Position numbers and translations under genes: made by a program. From positions 2,873,001 through 2,937,000 of the forward strand of contig NZ_LT859959.1 of assembly GCF_900176205.1 (NCBI RefSeq): a stretch of 64,000 nucleotides of DNA, written 5' to 3'. This DNA is from Bradyrhizobium sp. ORS 285. Lineage in GTDB: Bacteria > Pseudomonadota > Alphaproteobacteria > Rhizobiales > Xanthobacteraceae. Shown here piece by piece: positions 42,738 through 54,100 of this stretch; position 1 is the stretch's first letter, and each line of letters starts with the position of its first letter. Under the pieces are notes generated by a model, which saw only the letters and a program-made list of their open reading frames with translations, had not been told where the DNA came from and searched no databases.

Positions 42738-45700
42738 GCAGCATGACTTTGGTGCTCTGTCCGACGACAGGCGGCGGCTTCTTGAACGATTGCTGAAACA
42801 GGAGGGCATCGGCCGAACGAGCCAGCCCGCCGCGCGGCGTCGCGTCGGCGAACGTCTGCCAGTGTCCTTTGCGCAGAAGCCGCTGTTGTTCGGCGAGCAG
42901 CTGTTCGGAGACGATGCGGTCTACAATATCTGTGCCGCAGCAGAGCTGAGCGGTGCGCTGGACGCAGAGGTGTTGCGGCAATGCCTCGAGGAGATCGTAC
43001 GCAGGCACGAGACGTTGCGGACGCGGTTCGAGATCGTGGACGGGGACGGCGCGCAAGTGGTCGATGCGCCCAGGCCGTTCCACATCGACATGGCTGATCT
43101 CTCCGGCCTCGGGACGGCTGTGCGGCAGGAGGCAAGTCGCGGCCTGATGGAGGAGGAGGCACGCCGCCCCTTCGTTCTGGCGCAGGCGCCGTTGCTGCGA
43201 GCCAAGATCATCCGGCTCGGCGACCGCGAGCATCTGGTGATCGTCACGATGCACCACATCGTGTCCGACGGCCTGTCGATGGGACTTCTGATCAGCGAAC
43301 TTGCGACGCTCTATGACGCGTTCATCCAGCGTCAGCCGTCGCCGTTGCTGGAGCCGGCGATTCAGTTCGCCGACTTCGTGCAGTGGCAGCGGGCCGCGCT
43401 GGACGACGAGACGCTGAAGAAGCATGTCGACTATTGGAAGATGCGGCTGCGGGACGCGCCTGCGGCTCTCGACCTTCCGACTGACCGGCCGAGGTCGAAA
43501 ACCACAAGCTCCGCAGGCGCAGCGCTGAATTTTGCGCTGTCGCCGGATTTGACGGAGACGTTGCGCGCGTTCGTCCGGCACGAGCAGGTGACTTTATACA
43601 TGGTGCTGCTGGCGGCGTTTCAGCTCCTCCTGAAGCGCTACAGCGGCCAGCTCGACATCATGATCGGCACACCGATCGCGGGACGGCCGCGCCGGGAGTT
43701 CGAAGGACTGATCGGGCTGTTCGTCAACACGGTGGTGATGCGGACGGACCTGTCGGGCGACCCGACGGTTCGTGAACTGCTGAAGCGGGTCAAGGATGTT
43801 GCCCTCGGTGCTTATGAACACCAGGGGCTGCCGTTCGCAACGCTCGTGGAAGAACTGATGCCGTCTCGCGACCCGGGCCGGCATCCGCTCGTTCAAGTCT
43901 TGTTTGCGCTTCAGCCGACGGATTTGCCGGTCAAGACCTTTGGTGGACTGACGCTGACGCGCTATGAGGAGGTCAAGACCGCCGCAAAGTTCGATCTCTC
44001 GCTCTACATGACGCCGGGGGATCACACGCTCGAAGGGCAGATCGAGTACGCGCGGGATCTTTTCGATCCCGCCACGATCGAGCGGTTGGCTGGACATTAC
44101 GAGGCGCTGCTTGAGGCGATGGTCGTCTCGCCCGAGAGGCGCTTGTCCAAGCTGGCCATGCTGCCCGCGACCGAGCGGCATCGGCTGGTGGAGGAATGGA
44201 ACGCGACGACGGCCGCGGCGCCGCGTGATGTGTGCATCCATGGGCTGGTGGCGCGACAGGCGGAGCTGACGCCGGACGCGGTCGCGATTGTCCATGAGGA
44301 CCAGGGTCTGAGTTATCGCGACCTGGATGATCGCGCCAACAGACTGGCGCATCATCTCCGGGAGATCGGAGTCGGACCGGAGGTCGTGGTCGGACTATGC
44401 GTCGAGCGTGGTCTGGACATGGTGGTCGGGCTGCTCGGCATCCTGAAGGCGGGTGGGGCCTATCTGCCGCTGGATCCGAGTTATCCGCGGGAGCGGCTGG
44501 CCTTCATGATGTCCGATGTCGGGGCGTCGGTGCTGCTGACTCAGGAGGAGCTCGTCGGCGCATGGTCCGATCATGACGGCCATCTCGTGCGGATCGATGC
44601 CGATTGGAAGGACATCGAGTCGAGGCCGGCCACGGCGCCCGTCGGCCATTGTCCATCTCCCGACAATCTTGCCTACGTCATCTATACCTCGGGATCCACC
44701 GGGACGCCGAAAGGCGTGCTGGTGACGCATGCGTCCGTGGTCAATTTCCTCCACGACATGGCGAAGGCACCGGGGATCAATGCAACCGATGTGCTGGCTG
44801 CGGTCACGCCGATCTCGTTCGACATCGCTGCGCTCGAGATCTATCTGCCGCTGACGACAGGCGCGTGCGTGGTGATCGTTCCACGGCGCGTCGCCGTCGA
44901 TGGCGTGGAGTTGGCGCGCGTCCTCGACGAATCCGGGGCAACTATCGTCCAGGCCACTCCGTCCACCTGGCGTCTGCTGGCGGAAGCAAACTTTCGCCCG
45001 GCACGACCGCTGAAGTGCCTGTGTGGCGGCGAGGCGATGCCGGTCGATCTTCCGGCGCAGCTTACGCGGATGGCGTCCTCGATCTGGAACATGTATGGCC
45101 CGACCGAAACGACGATCTGGTCCACGCTCTGCAGGCTGGATCCGGCGCAGGACGTCGTCATCGGTCGCCCGATCGCAAACACGACGATCTATGTGCTGGA
45201 TGAGGATGACAATGTCGTCCCGATCGGTGTCGTCGGAGAGCTCTACATCGGCGGCGCTGGTCTAGCCCGCGGCTATTGGCGCCGCCCCGACCTGACGGCC
45301 GAGCGCTTCGTGTCGGATCCGTTCGGTGACGGCACGCGGCTATACCGGACGGGCGATCTGGTGCGTTATCGCGCCGACGGTCATCTCGAGTATATCGGGC
45401 GGATCGATCATCAGATCAAGGTCCGCGGCTACAGGGTCGAGCTTGGTGAGATCGAGGCCGCGCTCGCGGACCATGAGGCTGTGGCACAGGCGGTCGTGGT
45501 GGCGAGCGGCGACGACACGGACCGGCATCTCGTTGCCTATGTCGTTCCTCATCAGCGGCCCGCAACGGCCGAACCGGCCCTGCCGTTCGGTCTGTTCTAC
45601 TTCGCCGAGGGCGGCGGCAACGACAATCCGTCAGACATCTATCGTCTCTATCTCGACAGTGCGCGACGCGCCGATCAACTCGGACTGTCAGCGATCTGGA

Positions 45701-48700
45701 CGCCGGAGCGGCACTTCACCGACGTGGCCGCGGCCTATCCGAATCCATCGCTGCTCGCGGCCGCGATTGCAACGTCGACTACGCGCGTGAAGCTGAGGGC
45801 CGGCAGCGTCGTGCTGCCGCTGCACGAGCCGCTCAGGGTGGCGGAGGAATGGGCGGTCGTGGACAACCTGTCCGGCGGCAGGGCGGGCGTGGCCTTTGCG
45901 CCGGGATGGCTGGTCGACGATTTCGTCTTCGCGCCCGGACGCTATGCCGAGCGGGCGGCGCAGACCCTGTCGATGATCGATGAGGTGCGCCGGCTCTGGC
46001 GGGGCGACGCCGTCGAGCGCTGCAACGGTGCTGGACAAACGGTTGCCGTGCGCACACTTCCGCGCCCCATCCAGCGCGAGCTGCCGGCCTGGTTGACGAC
46101 ATCAGGCTCGGCGCGAAGCTTCGAATCCGCTGCTGAAAACGGTCTCAACGTCCTGACCGGACTGTTGAACCAATCGTTCGAAGAGCTTGCGGACAACATC
46201 GCGCGCTACCGCAGCACGCTGCAGTCAAAAGGTTTCGATCCGGCCAAGTTCGTTGTCACTGTGATGCTCCATACGCTGGTGGCCGACAATGATGAGACGG
46301 CTGTTGCGCTCGCGCGAGAGCCGATGCGCAAGTACCTGGCCTCGCACGCGGAGCTGAGGCGGCGTCTGCTCGGTTCCGGCAATCTGGCTGCCGAAGCCGG
46401 CGATGTGAGCACCGATCTGCTGCTCGACGAGCTGTTGAAGCGGTATGTCGGGCAGATTTCGCTGCTCGGCTCGCCAAGCAGCTGCGCCGACCTTGCCGAG
46501 CGGCTGCATGCGATCGGGGTCGACGAGATTGCTTGCCTGATCGACTTCGGCGTGCCCGAGCACGACATCCTCGGCAATCTCCACCACATCAAGCGTCTCC
46601 AGGACGTCTGCGATCTTCGCCTGAAACGCGGCGAGCTGCAGGATCGGCTCGCACGTCGCCTGCCACCGCACATGATGCCGCAGGAGATCGTGGTCCTGGA
46701 CCGGCTGCCGCTCACGGCAAATGGCAAGGTCGACCGGCGACGGCTGTCGAGCCATGTCGCCGCCGGCGATGGGAGCTCCGCCGCGCCGGTCGCCGCGCGC
46801 ACCGCGACTGAACGAACGTTGGCGGCGATCTGGGCTCATGTGCTGCACCGGAGCGCGCCCGGCATTCGCGACAACTTCTTTCAGCTCGGCGGTCATTCGT
46901 TGCAGGCCCTTCGCCTCGTCGAACGAATTCGATCGGAGATGGGAGTAGACCTGTCGCTCCGCCAACTGTTCGAAGCGCCCACCATCGAAAGGCTGGCGCA
47001 GCATATCGATCAACGGGCGGACCAGACGACCGCTGCAGATCCGACGACACTCTTGGTTCCTGATGAGGATGCCCGGTTTCGACCTTTCCCGCTGACGGAT
47101 ATCCAGCAGGCCTATTGGGCCGGCCGCGGCAGCGCATTCCCGCTCGGCAATATCGGCGCTCACAGCTATTACGAGTTCGATGCTGCCGAGCTCGACCTTC
47201 GGCGGTTCGAGCAGGCGGTCAGATCGGTCATCGAACGACATGACATGCTGCGCGCGGTCATCCTCTCCTCAGGAGAGCAGCAGGTCCTGCCGGAGGTCAC
47301 GCCCTATCAGGTGCGGATCGACGATCTGCGTGACCTGACGTCCGACGAGGCGGCGGAACGCATGTCCGCCTTGCGGAGACGAATGTCCCATCAGGTGTTC
47401 GACGTCTCGCGATGGCCGCTGTTCGAGATCCGGGCAGCCGTGCTGCCGGGAGGCAGGACACGAGTCTTCGTCAGCTTCGACATCCTGATCGGAGATGCCT
47501 GGAGCTTCTCGATCTTCAATCGGGACCTCAAGGAATTCTACCAGGATCCGTCCAGGCAGGTTGTGCGTCCGGCTTGCGCCTTCCGCGACTATGTCCTGGC
47601 GCGTCAAGAGGGCGGAGCGGCCGCTGAGCGCGCGCGACATTATTGGGAACAGCGGCTGACGGATTTTCCGCCGGCTCCGGCGCTGCCGCTGACGCAGGAT
47701 ATCCGGCGCATCGAGCGGCCGGAGTTCAGACGGTTGTCCAGGACGGTGGCGGCGAGCGCATGGCAAGAGCTGCAGCGCCAGGCCAAGCAGTCGGGCGTGA
47801 CGCCGGCCGTCGTCCTGCTCACCCGATTCGCCGATGTCCTGGCGCAGTTCAGCGGCCAGTCGCGCTTCGCCCTCAATCTGATCCTGTTCGATCGCAAGCC
47901 GCTGCATCCGGCCATCGCTGACGTGATCGGCGACTTCACGTCGATGACGCTGCTGGACGTCAATCTCGCGTCCGACACGCCGTTCGCGTCGCGGGCGCGG
48001 CGCGTGCAGGACCGGCTCTGGCAGGATCTCGACCATAGCGCCATCAGCGGTGTTCAGGTTTTGCGTTTGCTGTCGCAGCAGGCCGGGAAACCTGTCCTGA
48101 TGCCGATCGTGTTCACGAGCCTGCTGGGCGCCGGCGAGCCGGACGGCGAGGTAAAAGAGTTGCTCGGCGCGTCGGAAGTCAGCTTCAATCTGACGCAGAC
48201 GCCGCAAGTCATTCTCGACTGTCAGGTCTCCGAAAGCAGGGACGGGCTGCACGTCGCCTGGGATGCGGTGTTCGCGCTGTTGCCGGACGGTCTGCTGGAG
48301 GCAATGTTCGAGAGTTATCTGAGGTCGCTGAACAGCCTCGCCGCAGATGCTCGCCGTTTGCAGGATGCCAGTCGTCCGGAGCTGCCGGACGAGCAGGCGG
48401 CGGTCCGGATGCGGGTCAACGCCACCTCGAAGGCGATCCTGCCGCGCGCTCTGCATCACGAGTTTCTGGCGCGCGCCAAGGCGACGCCGCAGGCGCCGGC
48501 GCTGTTGGCGGATGATTGCGAGATGAGCTACGCCGAGCTCGAGCGGCGGTCTCGCCTGTTGGCCAGCCGGCTCGTCGCGATGGGAGCGGTCCCGAACCGC
48601 CTCGTCGCCGTCGTGATGGACAAGGGATGGGAGCAGGTCGTTGCGGTCCTCGCCGTGCTGCGGGCGGGCGGCGCCTACCTTCCGATCGATGCCCGGCTTC

Positions 48701-51078
48701 CGGACGCGCGCCTGCAATTTCTGCTCAGCAACGGCGAAGTCAGCATCGCCCTCACGCAGCCGTGGCTTGCCGAGACGATCGGCTGGCCGGAGGCCGTGAC
48801 TCCGGTCGTCGTGGTGGAGGAAAGCGACGGCGCTACAGCGCTGGACCATCGGCTACCGGAGGTCGACCCATCCGACATCGCCTATGTGATCTACACCTCA
48901 GGCTCGACAGGCCAGCCGAAGGGAGTGGTCATCGCCCATGAGGCGGCATTCAACACGGTCCTCGACATCAATGACCGGTGCCGGCTTGGCGCCAGCGATC
49001 GGGTGTATGCGCTCTCCTCGCTGAGCTTCGATCTCTCGGTCTATGATATTTTCGGGCCGCTGTCGGCGGGGGCTGCGATCGTCGTTCCGGGTCTGGCAGA
49101 GACGGCCGATCAGGGGAAATGGACATCCGCGGTCAGGCGCTGGAACGTGACGGTCTGGAATTCGGTTCCGGCGCTGTTCGATCTTCTGATCGAAGAGGCG
49201 CTGGCGACGCAGGTGATGCTTCCGAGCCTGCGGATCGCGATGCTGAGCGGCGACTGGATTCCGCTCGGTCTGCCCGCCAAAGCGCGACGTGTCGCGCAAG
49301 GGCTCGGTGTGCTGGCGATGGGCGGCGCGACCGAAGCAGCGATCTGGTCGAACTACAAATGGGTGGACGAGATCGAGCCGGATTGGAGCAGCATTCCCTA
49401 CGGCTATCCGTTGACCAACCAGTTCTACGAGATCCTCAATGAAGATCTCGAGCCGTGTCCCGACTGGGTCGAGGGCGACCTCTATATCGGCGGCCTCGGA
49501 TTGGCGCGGGGATATTGGCGCGACGCCGAGCGAACGGCCCGGAGCTTCTTCGTTCATCCTCAAACCGGACGGCGTCTGTATCGCACGGGCGACCGCGCCC
49601 GGTACCGGCCGGATGGCGAGATCGAATTCCTTGGCCGGCGCGATCAGCAGGTGAAAGTGCAGGGGTATCGGATCGAGCTGTCCGAGATCGAGCAGGCGCT
49701 GCTCGAAAGCCCCGAAGTGCGGGCGGCCGCGGTCGTGATGGTCGGGGATCGGTTCGGCGCAAAACGCCTCGTCGCTTACGTCGTTTCGCCGCCGGAGTTC
49801 GACGTCGAGGTGCTGCGGGATCAGCTGGCGGATCGCATTCCCGACTACATGATCCCCAGCGTCTTCGTCCGCATGGACAGGCTCCCGCTTTCGTCGAACG
49901 GAAAGGTCGACCGCATGGCGCTTCCTCAAGTCCTTTCATCACCGTCCGCGGCCAAGGGGACCGAGGCTCCCAGCGACGAGATTGAACGCTTCATCTCCGG
50001 CGTATGGGCCGAAGTGCTCGATATCGACAGCCCCGGCCTTCATGACAATTTCTTCGAGATTGGCGGCCAGTCGATCTCGCTGATGCGGATCCGCAGAATT
50101 CTCCAGACCAAGTTCGAGCGCGATGTTCCGGCTGCGATCTTCTTCGAGCGGCCGACGATCGCGACGCTCGCACAGTTCTTCCGCAACGCCGATGCGGGCG
50201 GCAATCTCGACCGGAGCCAGTCACGCGGTGAAAACCGCAGAAGACGACTCGCGCGGCGTGGATCGGACCAGTTGCCGACCCAGTCGGTCGCCGACGAGCA
50301 TGAGGACAGCTGGCAGGTCCTGACGCGGATCTATCAGACGCCCGACTCGTGGCGTGCTCATGTCGAGCGCGACCCGATCGTTCCCTCGCTTCAATCGGAG
50401 GTCGCGCGCGAGGAGTTCAAGCGCCGGCGGCCGGGAATTCGTTCGGGTGTCGTGCTGTCATCGATCGCGCTGGCCGGCGCAGGTCCGGACGATGCGGCAC
50501 TGCGCCGCCGCAGCAGCGCGCGCGACTTCGAGGATGCTCCGATCGATGCCGCTGACCTGGCGGACCTCCTGTGCAATCTTCGCAGCACGGGCGCGACCGA
50601 CATGATCAAGTATCGCTACGCCTCCGCAGGCGGGCTGTATCCCGTACAGCTCTATCTGGCCATTCATCGGATGACGGAGGCCAGAGGCGTCGAGGGGATC
50701 GAGAACGGGAGCTATTACTACAATCCCGATCGCCATGCGCTGGAGCTGATCAGTCCGGATGAACCGTCGGCATCGGGGCTGCACCTTCCGATCAATCGAC
50801 CGGTGTTCAAGCGGGCGTCGTTTTCGCTGTTCCTGATCTGCGACCAGGATGCGATCGCTCCGGTCTATGGTGGTGAGAGCCTCCGGTTTGCGTTCCTCGA
50901 AGCGGGGATGATGTGCCAGCTGCTCGACGATGCCGCGCCGGACTGCGGCATCGGCCTGGCTCATCTGGGAGGAGTCGATTTCGACGCCTATCGATCACAG
51001 TTCCAACTCGGCCCGCAGCACGTCCTTCTCCATGCCTATCTTGGAGGAGCGCACAAGAAGGTGTTTGCCGAGGTCTAG
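42730..51078 (+). CDS. NRPS: C-A(monooxygenase insert)-T-Cy-A-T-thiazoline oxidase
   Basis: 2782 residues, GTG start with GGGGA upstream. Domains: C (about 43-480, HHIVSDG near 175); A1 (about 504-1330), interrupted after the [12 protein letters not shown] core by a luciferase-like FMN monooxygenase (about 948-1292, beginning [20 protein letters not shown]); T1 (Ser1390); heterocyclization domain (about 1450-1880, [14 protein letters not shown], Asp1584/Asp1589 of DxxxxD); A2 (about 1908-2400); T2 (Ser2448); C-terminal SagB/ThcOx-type nitroreductase-like oxidase (about 2570-2780). Pocket residues by eye: A1 D-I-L-Q-L-G-M-I-W-K, a Gly code; A2 D-L-Y-N-M-S-M-I-W-K, a Cys code. Expected chemistry: acyl transfer to Gly, alpha-oxidation of Gly, cyclisation of Cys to thiazoline and oxidation to thiazole. 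Cytoplasmic. Confidence 0.93.
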   Translation: MNKQHDFGALSDDRRRLLERLLKQEGIGRTSQPAARRRVGERLPVSFAQKPLLFGEQLFGDDAVYNICAAAELSGALDAEVLRQCLEEIVRRHETLRTRFEIVDGDGAQVVDAPRPFHIDMADLSGLGTAVRQEASRGLMEEEARRPFVLAQAPLLRAKIIRLGDREHLVIVTMHHIVSDGLSMGLLISELATLYDAFIQRQPSPLLEPAIQFADFVQWQRAALDDETLKKHVDYWKMRLRDAPAALDLPTDRPRSKTTSSAGAALNFALSPDLTETLRAFVRHEQVTLYMVLLAAFQLLLKRYSGQLDIMIGTPIAGRPRREFEGLIGLFVNTVVMRTDLSGDPTVRELLKRVKDVALGAYEHQGLPFATLVEELMPSRDPGRHPLVQVLFALQPTDLPVKTFGGLTLTRYEEVKTAAKFDLSLYMTPGDHTLEGQIEYARDLFDPATIERLAGHYEALLEAMVVSPERRLSKLAMLPATERHRLVEEWNATTAAAPRDVCIHGLVARQAELTPDAVAIVHEDQGLSYRDLDDRANRLAHHLREIGVGPEVVVGLCVERGLDMVVGLLGILKAGGAYLPLDPSYPRERLAFMMSDVGASVLLTQEELVGAWSDHDGHLVRIDADWKDIESRPATAPVGHCPSPDNLAYVIYTSGSTGTPKGVLVTHASVVNFLHDMAKAPGINATDVLAAVTPISFDIAALEIYLPLTTGACVVIVPRRVAVDGVELARVLDESGATIVQATPSTWRLLAEANFRPARPLKCLCGGEAMPVDLPAQLTRMASSIWNMYGPTETTIWSTLCRLDPAQDVVIGRPIANTTIYVLDEDDNVVPIGVVGELYIGGAGLARGYWRRPDLTAERFVSDPFGDGTRLYRTGDLVRYRADGHLEYIGRIDHQIKVRGYRVELGEIEAALADHEAVAQAVVVASGDDTDRHLVAYVVPHQRPATAEPALPFGLFYFAEGGGNDNPSDIYRLYLDSARRADQLGLSAIWTPERHFTDVAAAYPNPSLLAAAIATSTTRVKLRAGSVVLPLHEPLRVAEEWAVVDNLSGGRAGVAFAPGWLVDDFVFAPGRYAERAAQTLSMIDEVRRLWRGDAVERCNGAGQTVAVRTLPRPIQRELPAWLTTSGSARSFESAAENGLNVLTGLLNQSFEELADNIARYRSTLQSKGFDPAKFVVTVMLHTLVADNDETAVALAREPMRKYLASHAELRRRLLGSGNLAAEAGDVSTDLLLDELLKRYVGQISLLGSPSSCADLAERLHAIGVDEIACLIDFGVPEHDILGNLHHIKRLQDVCDLRLKRGELQDRLARRLPPHMMPQEIVVLDRLPLTANGKVDRRRLSSHVAAGDGSSAAPVAARTATERTLAAIWAHVLHRSAPGIRDNFFQLGGHSLQALRLVERIRSEMGVDLSLRQLFEAPTIERLAQHIDQRADQTTAADPTTLLVPDEDARFRPFPLTDIQQAYWAGRGSAFPLGNIGAHSYYEFDAAELDLRRFEQAVRSVIERHDMLRAVILSSGEQQVLPEVTPYQVRIDDLRDLTSDEAAERMSALRRRMSHQVFDVSRWPLFEIRAAVLPGGRTRVFVSFDILIGDAWSFSIFNRDLKEFYQDPSRQVVRPACAFRDYVLARQEGGAAAERARHYWEQRLTDFPPAPALPLTQDIRRIERPEFRRLSRTVAASAWQELQRQAKQSGVTPAVVLLTRFADVLAQFSGQSRFALNLILFDRKPLHPAIADVIGDFTSMTLLDVNLASDTPFASRARRVQDRLWQDLDHSAISGVQVLRLLSQQAGKPVLMPIVFTSLLGAGEPDGEVKELLGASEVSFNLTQTPQVILDCQVSESRDGLHVAWDAVFALLPDGLLEAMFESYLRSLNSLAADARRLQDASRPELPDEQAAVRMRVNATSKAILPRALHHEFLARAKATPQAPALLADDCEMSYAELERRSRLLASRLVAMGAVPNRLVAVVMDKGWEQVVAVLAVLRAGGAYLPIDARLPDARLQFLLSNGEVSIALTQPWLAETIGWPEAVTPVVVVEESDGATALDHRLPEVDPSDIAYVIYTSGSTGQPKGVVIAHEAAFNTVLDINDRCRLGASDRVYALSSLSFDLSVYDIFGPLSAGAAIVVPGLAETADQGKWTSAVRRWNVTVWNSVPALFDLLIEEALATQVMLPSLRIAMLSGDWIPLGLPAKARRVAQGLGVLAMGGATEAAIWSNYKWVDEIEPDWSSIPYGYPLTNQFYEILNEDLEPCPDWVEGDLYIGGLGLARGYWRDAERTARSFFVHPQTGRRLYRTGDRARYRPDGEIEFLGRRDQQVKVQGYRIELSEIEQALLESPEVRAAAVVMVGDRFGAKRLVAYVVSPPEFDVEVLRDQLADRIPDYMIPSVFVRMDRLPLSSNGKVDRMALPQVLSSPSAAKGTEAPSDEIERFISGVWAEVLDIDSPGLHDNFFEIGGQSISLMRIRRILQTKFERDVPAAIFFERPTIATLAQFFRNADAGGNLDRSQSRGENRRRRLARRGSDQLPTQSVADEHEDSWQVLTRIYQTPDSWRAHVERDPIVPSLQSEVAREEFKRRRPGIRSGVVLSSIALAGAGPDDAALRRRSSARDFEDAPIDAADLADLLCNLRSTGATDMIKYRYASAGGLYPVQLYLAIHRMTEARGVEGIENGSYYYNPDRHALELISPDEPSASGLHLPINRPVFKRASFSLFLICDQDAIAPVYGGESLRFAFLEAGMMCQLLDDAAPDCGIGLAHLGGVDFDAYRSQFQLGPQHVLLHAYLGGAHKKVFAEV

Positions 51079-51126
51079 ATATTTGGGTCGATTGACGGGA
51101 TCGGCTCGGGGAAATGGGAGAAGAGG

Positions 51127-54100
51127 ATGGTGGACGCCCACGAACACAGCATCGCTGTGATCGGCATGGCTGGAAGATTTCCCGGCGCGCCCGATCTCAC
51201 GACCTATTGGTCGAACCTGACGCAGGGCGTCGAGTCGATCAGGCGGGTGTCGGAGCAGGATCTCAAGGACGCCGGCCTGAGCGCGGACAGGGTTGCCGAT
51301 CCCAACTACGTCCGGGCATTCCCCGCGATCGAGGGAGCAACGCTGTTCGATGCCCGCTACTTCAACATCAGTGCAAAGGAGGTCGAATACATCGATCCCC
51401 AGCACCGGATCTTCCTCGAATGCGCCGTGCATGCGCTGGAGGATTCCGGGTGCGATCCGAAGCGCTACGACGGCAATATCGGCGTGTTCGGCGGGGTCAA
51501 TCCGAACGCCTATCAGTTTCTCGCGCTTCGCAACCGGCTGCTGTCGGGAGCGCATGGATCGGTCGAGGACATCTTCGAGTCGCTCGAGACCGATCTGATG
51601 TTCTTCCTCGGGGGCGACAAGGACTATTTGTCGACCCGCGTTTCCTACAAGCTCGATCTGCGGGGACCGAGTTTGAGCGTGCAGACCGCATGCTCCACCT
51701 CGCTCGTCGCCATCCATCTCGCCTGCCAGAGCCTGCTCTCGGGAGAGTGCGAGGCGGCGCTCGCGGGCGGCGTTTCGGCCACACCGGGCAGCTTCATGAA
51801 GCTCGGCTATATGGTGTCTCCCGGCATGACGTCGGCCGACGGGCATTGCCGACCGTTTGACCACCGCGCCAACGGCACTGTGTTCGGCGACGGCGTCGGC
51901 ATCGTCGTGTTGAAGCGGCTGGATCGTGCGCTGGCCGATGGCGACAATATCAGGGCCATCATCCGCGGATCGGCCATCAACAATGATGGCTCGTCAAAGG
52001 TGGGATTTGCAGCGCCGAGCCTGGAAGGTCAGGCGTCAGTGGTCGTGGAGGCGCATGCGGTCGCCGGCGTGCCCGCGTCGGAGATCAGCTATGTCGAGGC
52101 TCATGGCACCGGGACATCGCTCGGAGATCCGATCGAAGTCGCCTCGCTCACCCGTGCGTTCCGCAATTCGAGCGCGAGCACCGGCTTCTGCGGTCTCGGC
52201 TCGGTCAAGTCCAACCTGGGACATCTCAACACGGCAGCCGGCGTCGCCGGGCTGATCAAGGTCATCCTGGCGCTCGAGAACGAATGCTTGCCTCCGAGCA
52301 TCAACTACGAGGCGCCGAACCCGCAGATCGATTTCGAACAGACGCCGTTTTTCGTGGTCAACTCGCTGCGAGACTGGCCGCGCTCCGGGAAGCCGCGGCT
52401 CGCCGGGGTCAATGCTTTCGGGATCGGCGGCACCAATGCGCATCTCGTCGTCGAGGAGGCGCCGCTCCGCCGGCCGATCCCGTCCCGCAAGACCTGGCAC
52501 GTGCTGCCCATATCGGCAAAAAGCGAGCAGGCGCTGACGCGCCTGGCGGATCGCCTGCAGGACCACATGTCGGCGGAGCGGGAGATCGAGATTGCCGACG
52601 TCGCCCACACGCTCGCCACTGGCCGCGCACTGCACAAGGTCCGGCGAGCCATCGTGTGCCAGGACCGCGCCTCGGCGATCGAAGCCCTGCGTTGGGCATC
52701 GGCGCGCATTGTTGCCGCCAGCGACAACTGCCCGGTGTACTTCATGTTTCCGGGGCAGGGCACGCAGCGGCTGGACATGGGGCGGGCGCTCTATCTCGAG
52801 GAGCCGGCCTACCGCTCGGCGTTCGACGACTGCGCCAATGGTCTGAAGCGGCATCTCGAAGCGGATCTGCGCGAAATCGTATTTCCGCGCAATGGGGCCA
52901 GCGATGACGCCGCTGCGAGGTTGACGTCGACCGAGTTCGCGCAGCCGGCCATTTTCTCGGTCAGCTATGCGATGGCGGCGCTGTGGCGCTCGCGCGGGGT
53001 CGAGCCGGCCGGCATGATCGGGCACAGCGTCGGCGAGTTTGCTGCGGCCTGCATCGCCGGTGTGTTGACACTCGACGATGCGCTGAAGGCCGTCGCGTTG
53101 CGCGGGCGTCTGATGCAGCAGCAGCCCAGCGGAAAGATGCTCGTCGTGCCGATGGCGTTGGACGACGTCCTGCCGCTGATGGGAGACGATGTGTCGGTCG
53201 CCGCGATCAATGCGCCGGGCGCCGTTGTCGTGTCGGGGCCTGCAGCCGCGATGGCCGTGCTCGAGGCCAGGCTGCGTGAGCGGGCCGTCATGTGCTCGGC
53301 GCTGCACACCTCGCATGCGTTCCATTCGGCCATGATGAGCGGAGCGGTGAAGCCGCTCGTCGAGGTGATGAGTGGGATCACGCTCCGTGCACCGAGGATT
53401 CCCTACGTGTCCAACGTCAGCGGAACGTGGATCACGGCGGAGCAGGCGACGAATCCGGCCTATTGGGGCGAGCAGCTGCGAGCGCCCGTGCGCTTTTCCG
53501 ACGGCGTGCGGACGATCCTGGGTCACAACCCGGGCGCGTTGATCGAAGTCGGACCGGGCCGCGCGCTGTCGAGCCTGGCGCGGCAGAACCTGCGCGAGTC
53601 CGACAGCGCCGTGATCCTGAGCTCGATGCCGAGTCCGGGCGACCTCGCCGGAGAGGTGAGGTCATTCAACCAGGCGCTCGGCGAGGCCTGGATGTCGGGT
53701 TGCGCGATCCGCTGGGACGCGCAGTATCGCGATGAGCGACGGGTGAAGGTGTCGTTGCCGAACTACCCGTTTGAAGGCGAGGAGATCCTGCACAAGATCA
53801 CTCTGGGGTCTGAGCGGCCAGCGCGCGCCAACGTTCCTCGGCCGTCCGAACCGCAATCCCAGGCGCCTGATTTCATCCTGGCTCCGTATTGGCGATCCAC
53901 GAGTGCAGCAGGGCGTTCGGCTGCCGACGTCCAGCTCGACGGCCAGAGCTGGCTGGTGTTCGCCGGCGCCAATGGTCTGAGTGGTGCGTTGGTCGATCAT
54001 CTGAACCGGCGCGGAGCAAACGTCGTCGTCGTCCGGTCCGGCCGCGACTTCGGTGTGTCGGGCAACGAGATATCCTTGTCGGGCGTCACCCCGGACCAGG

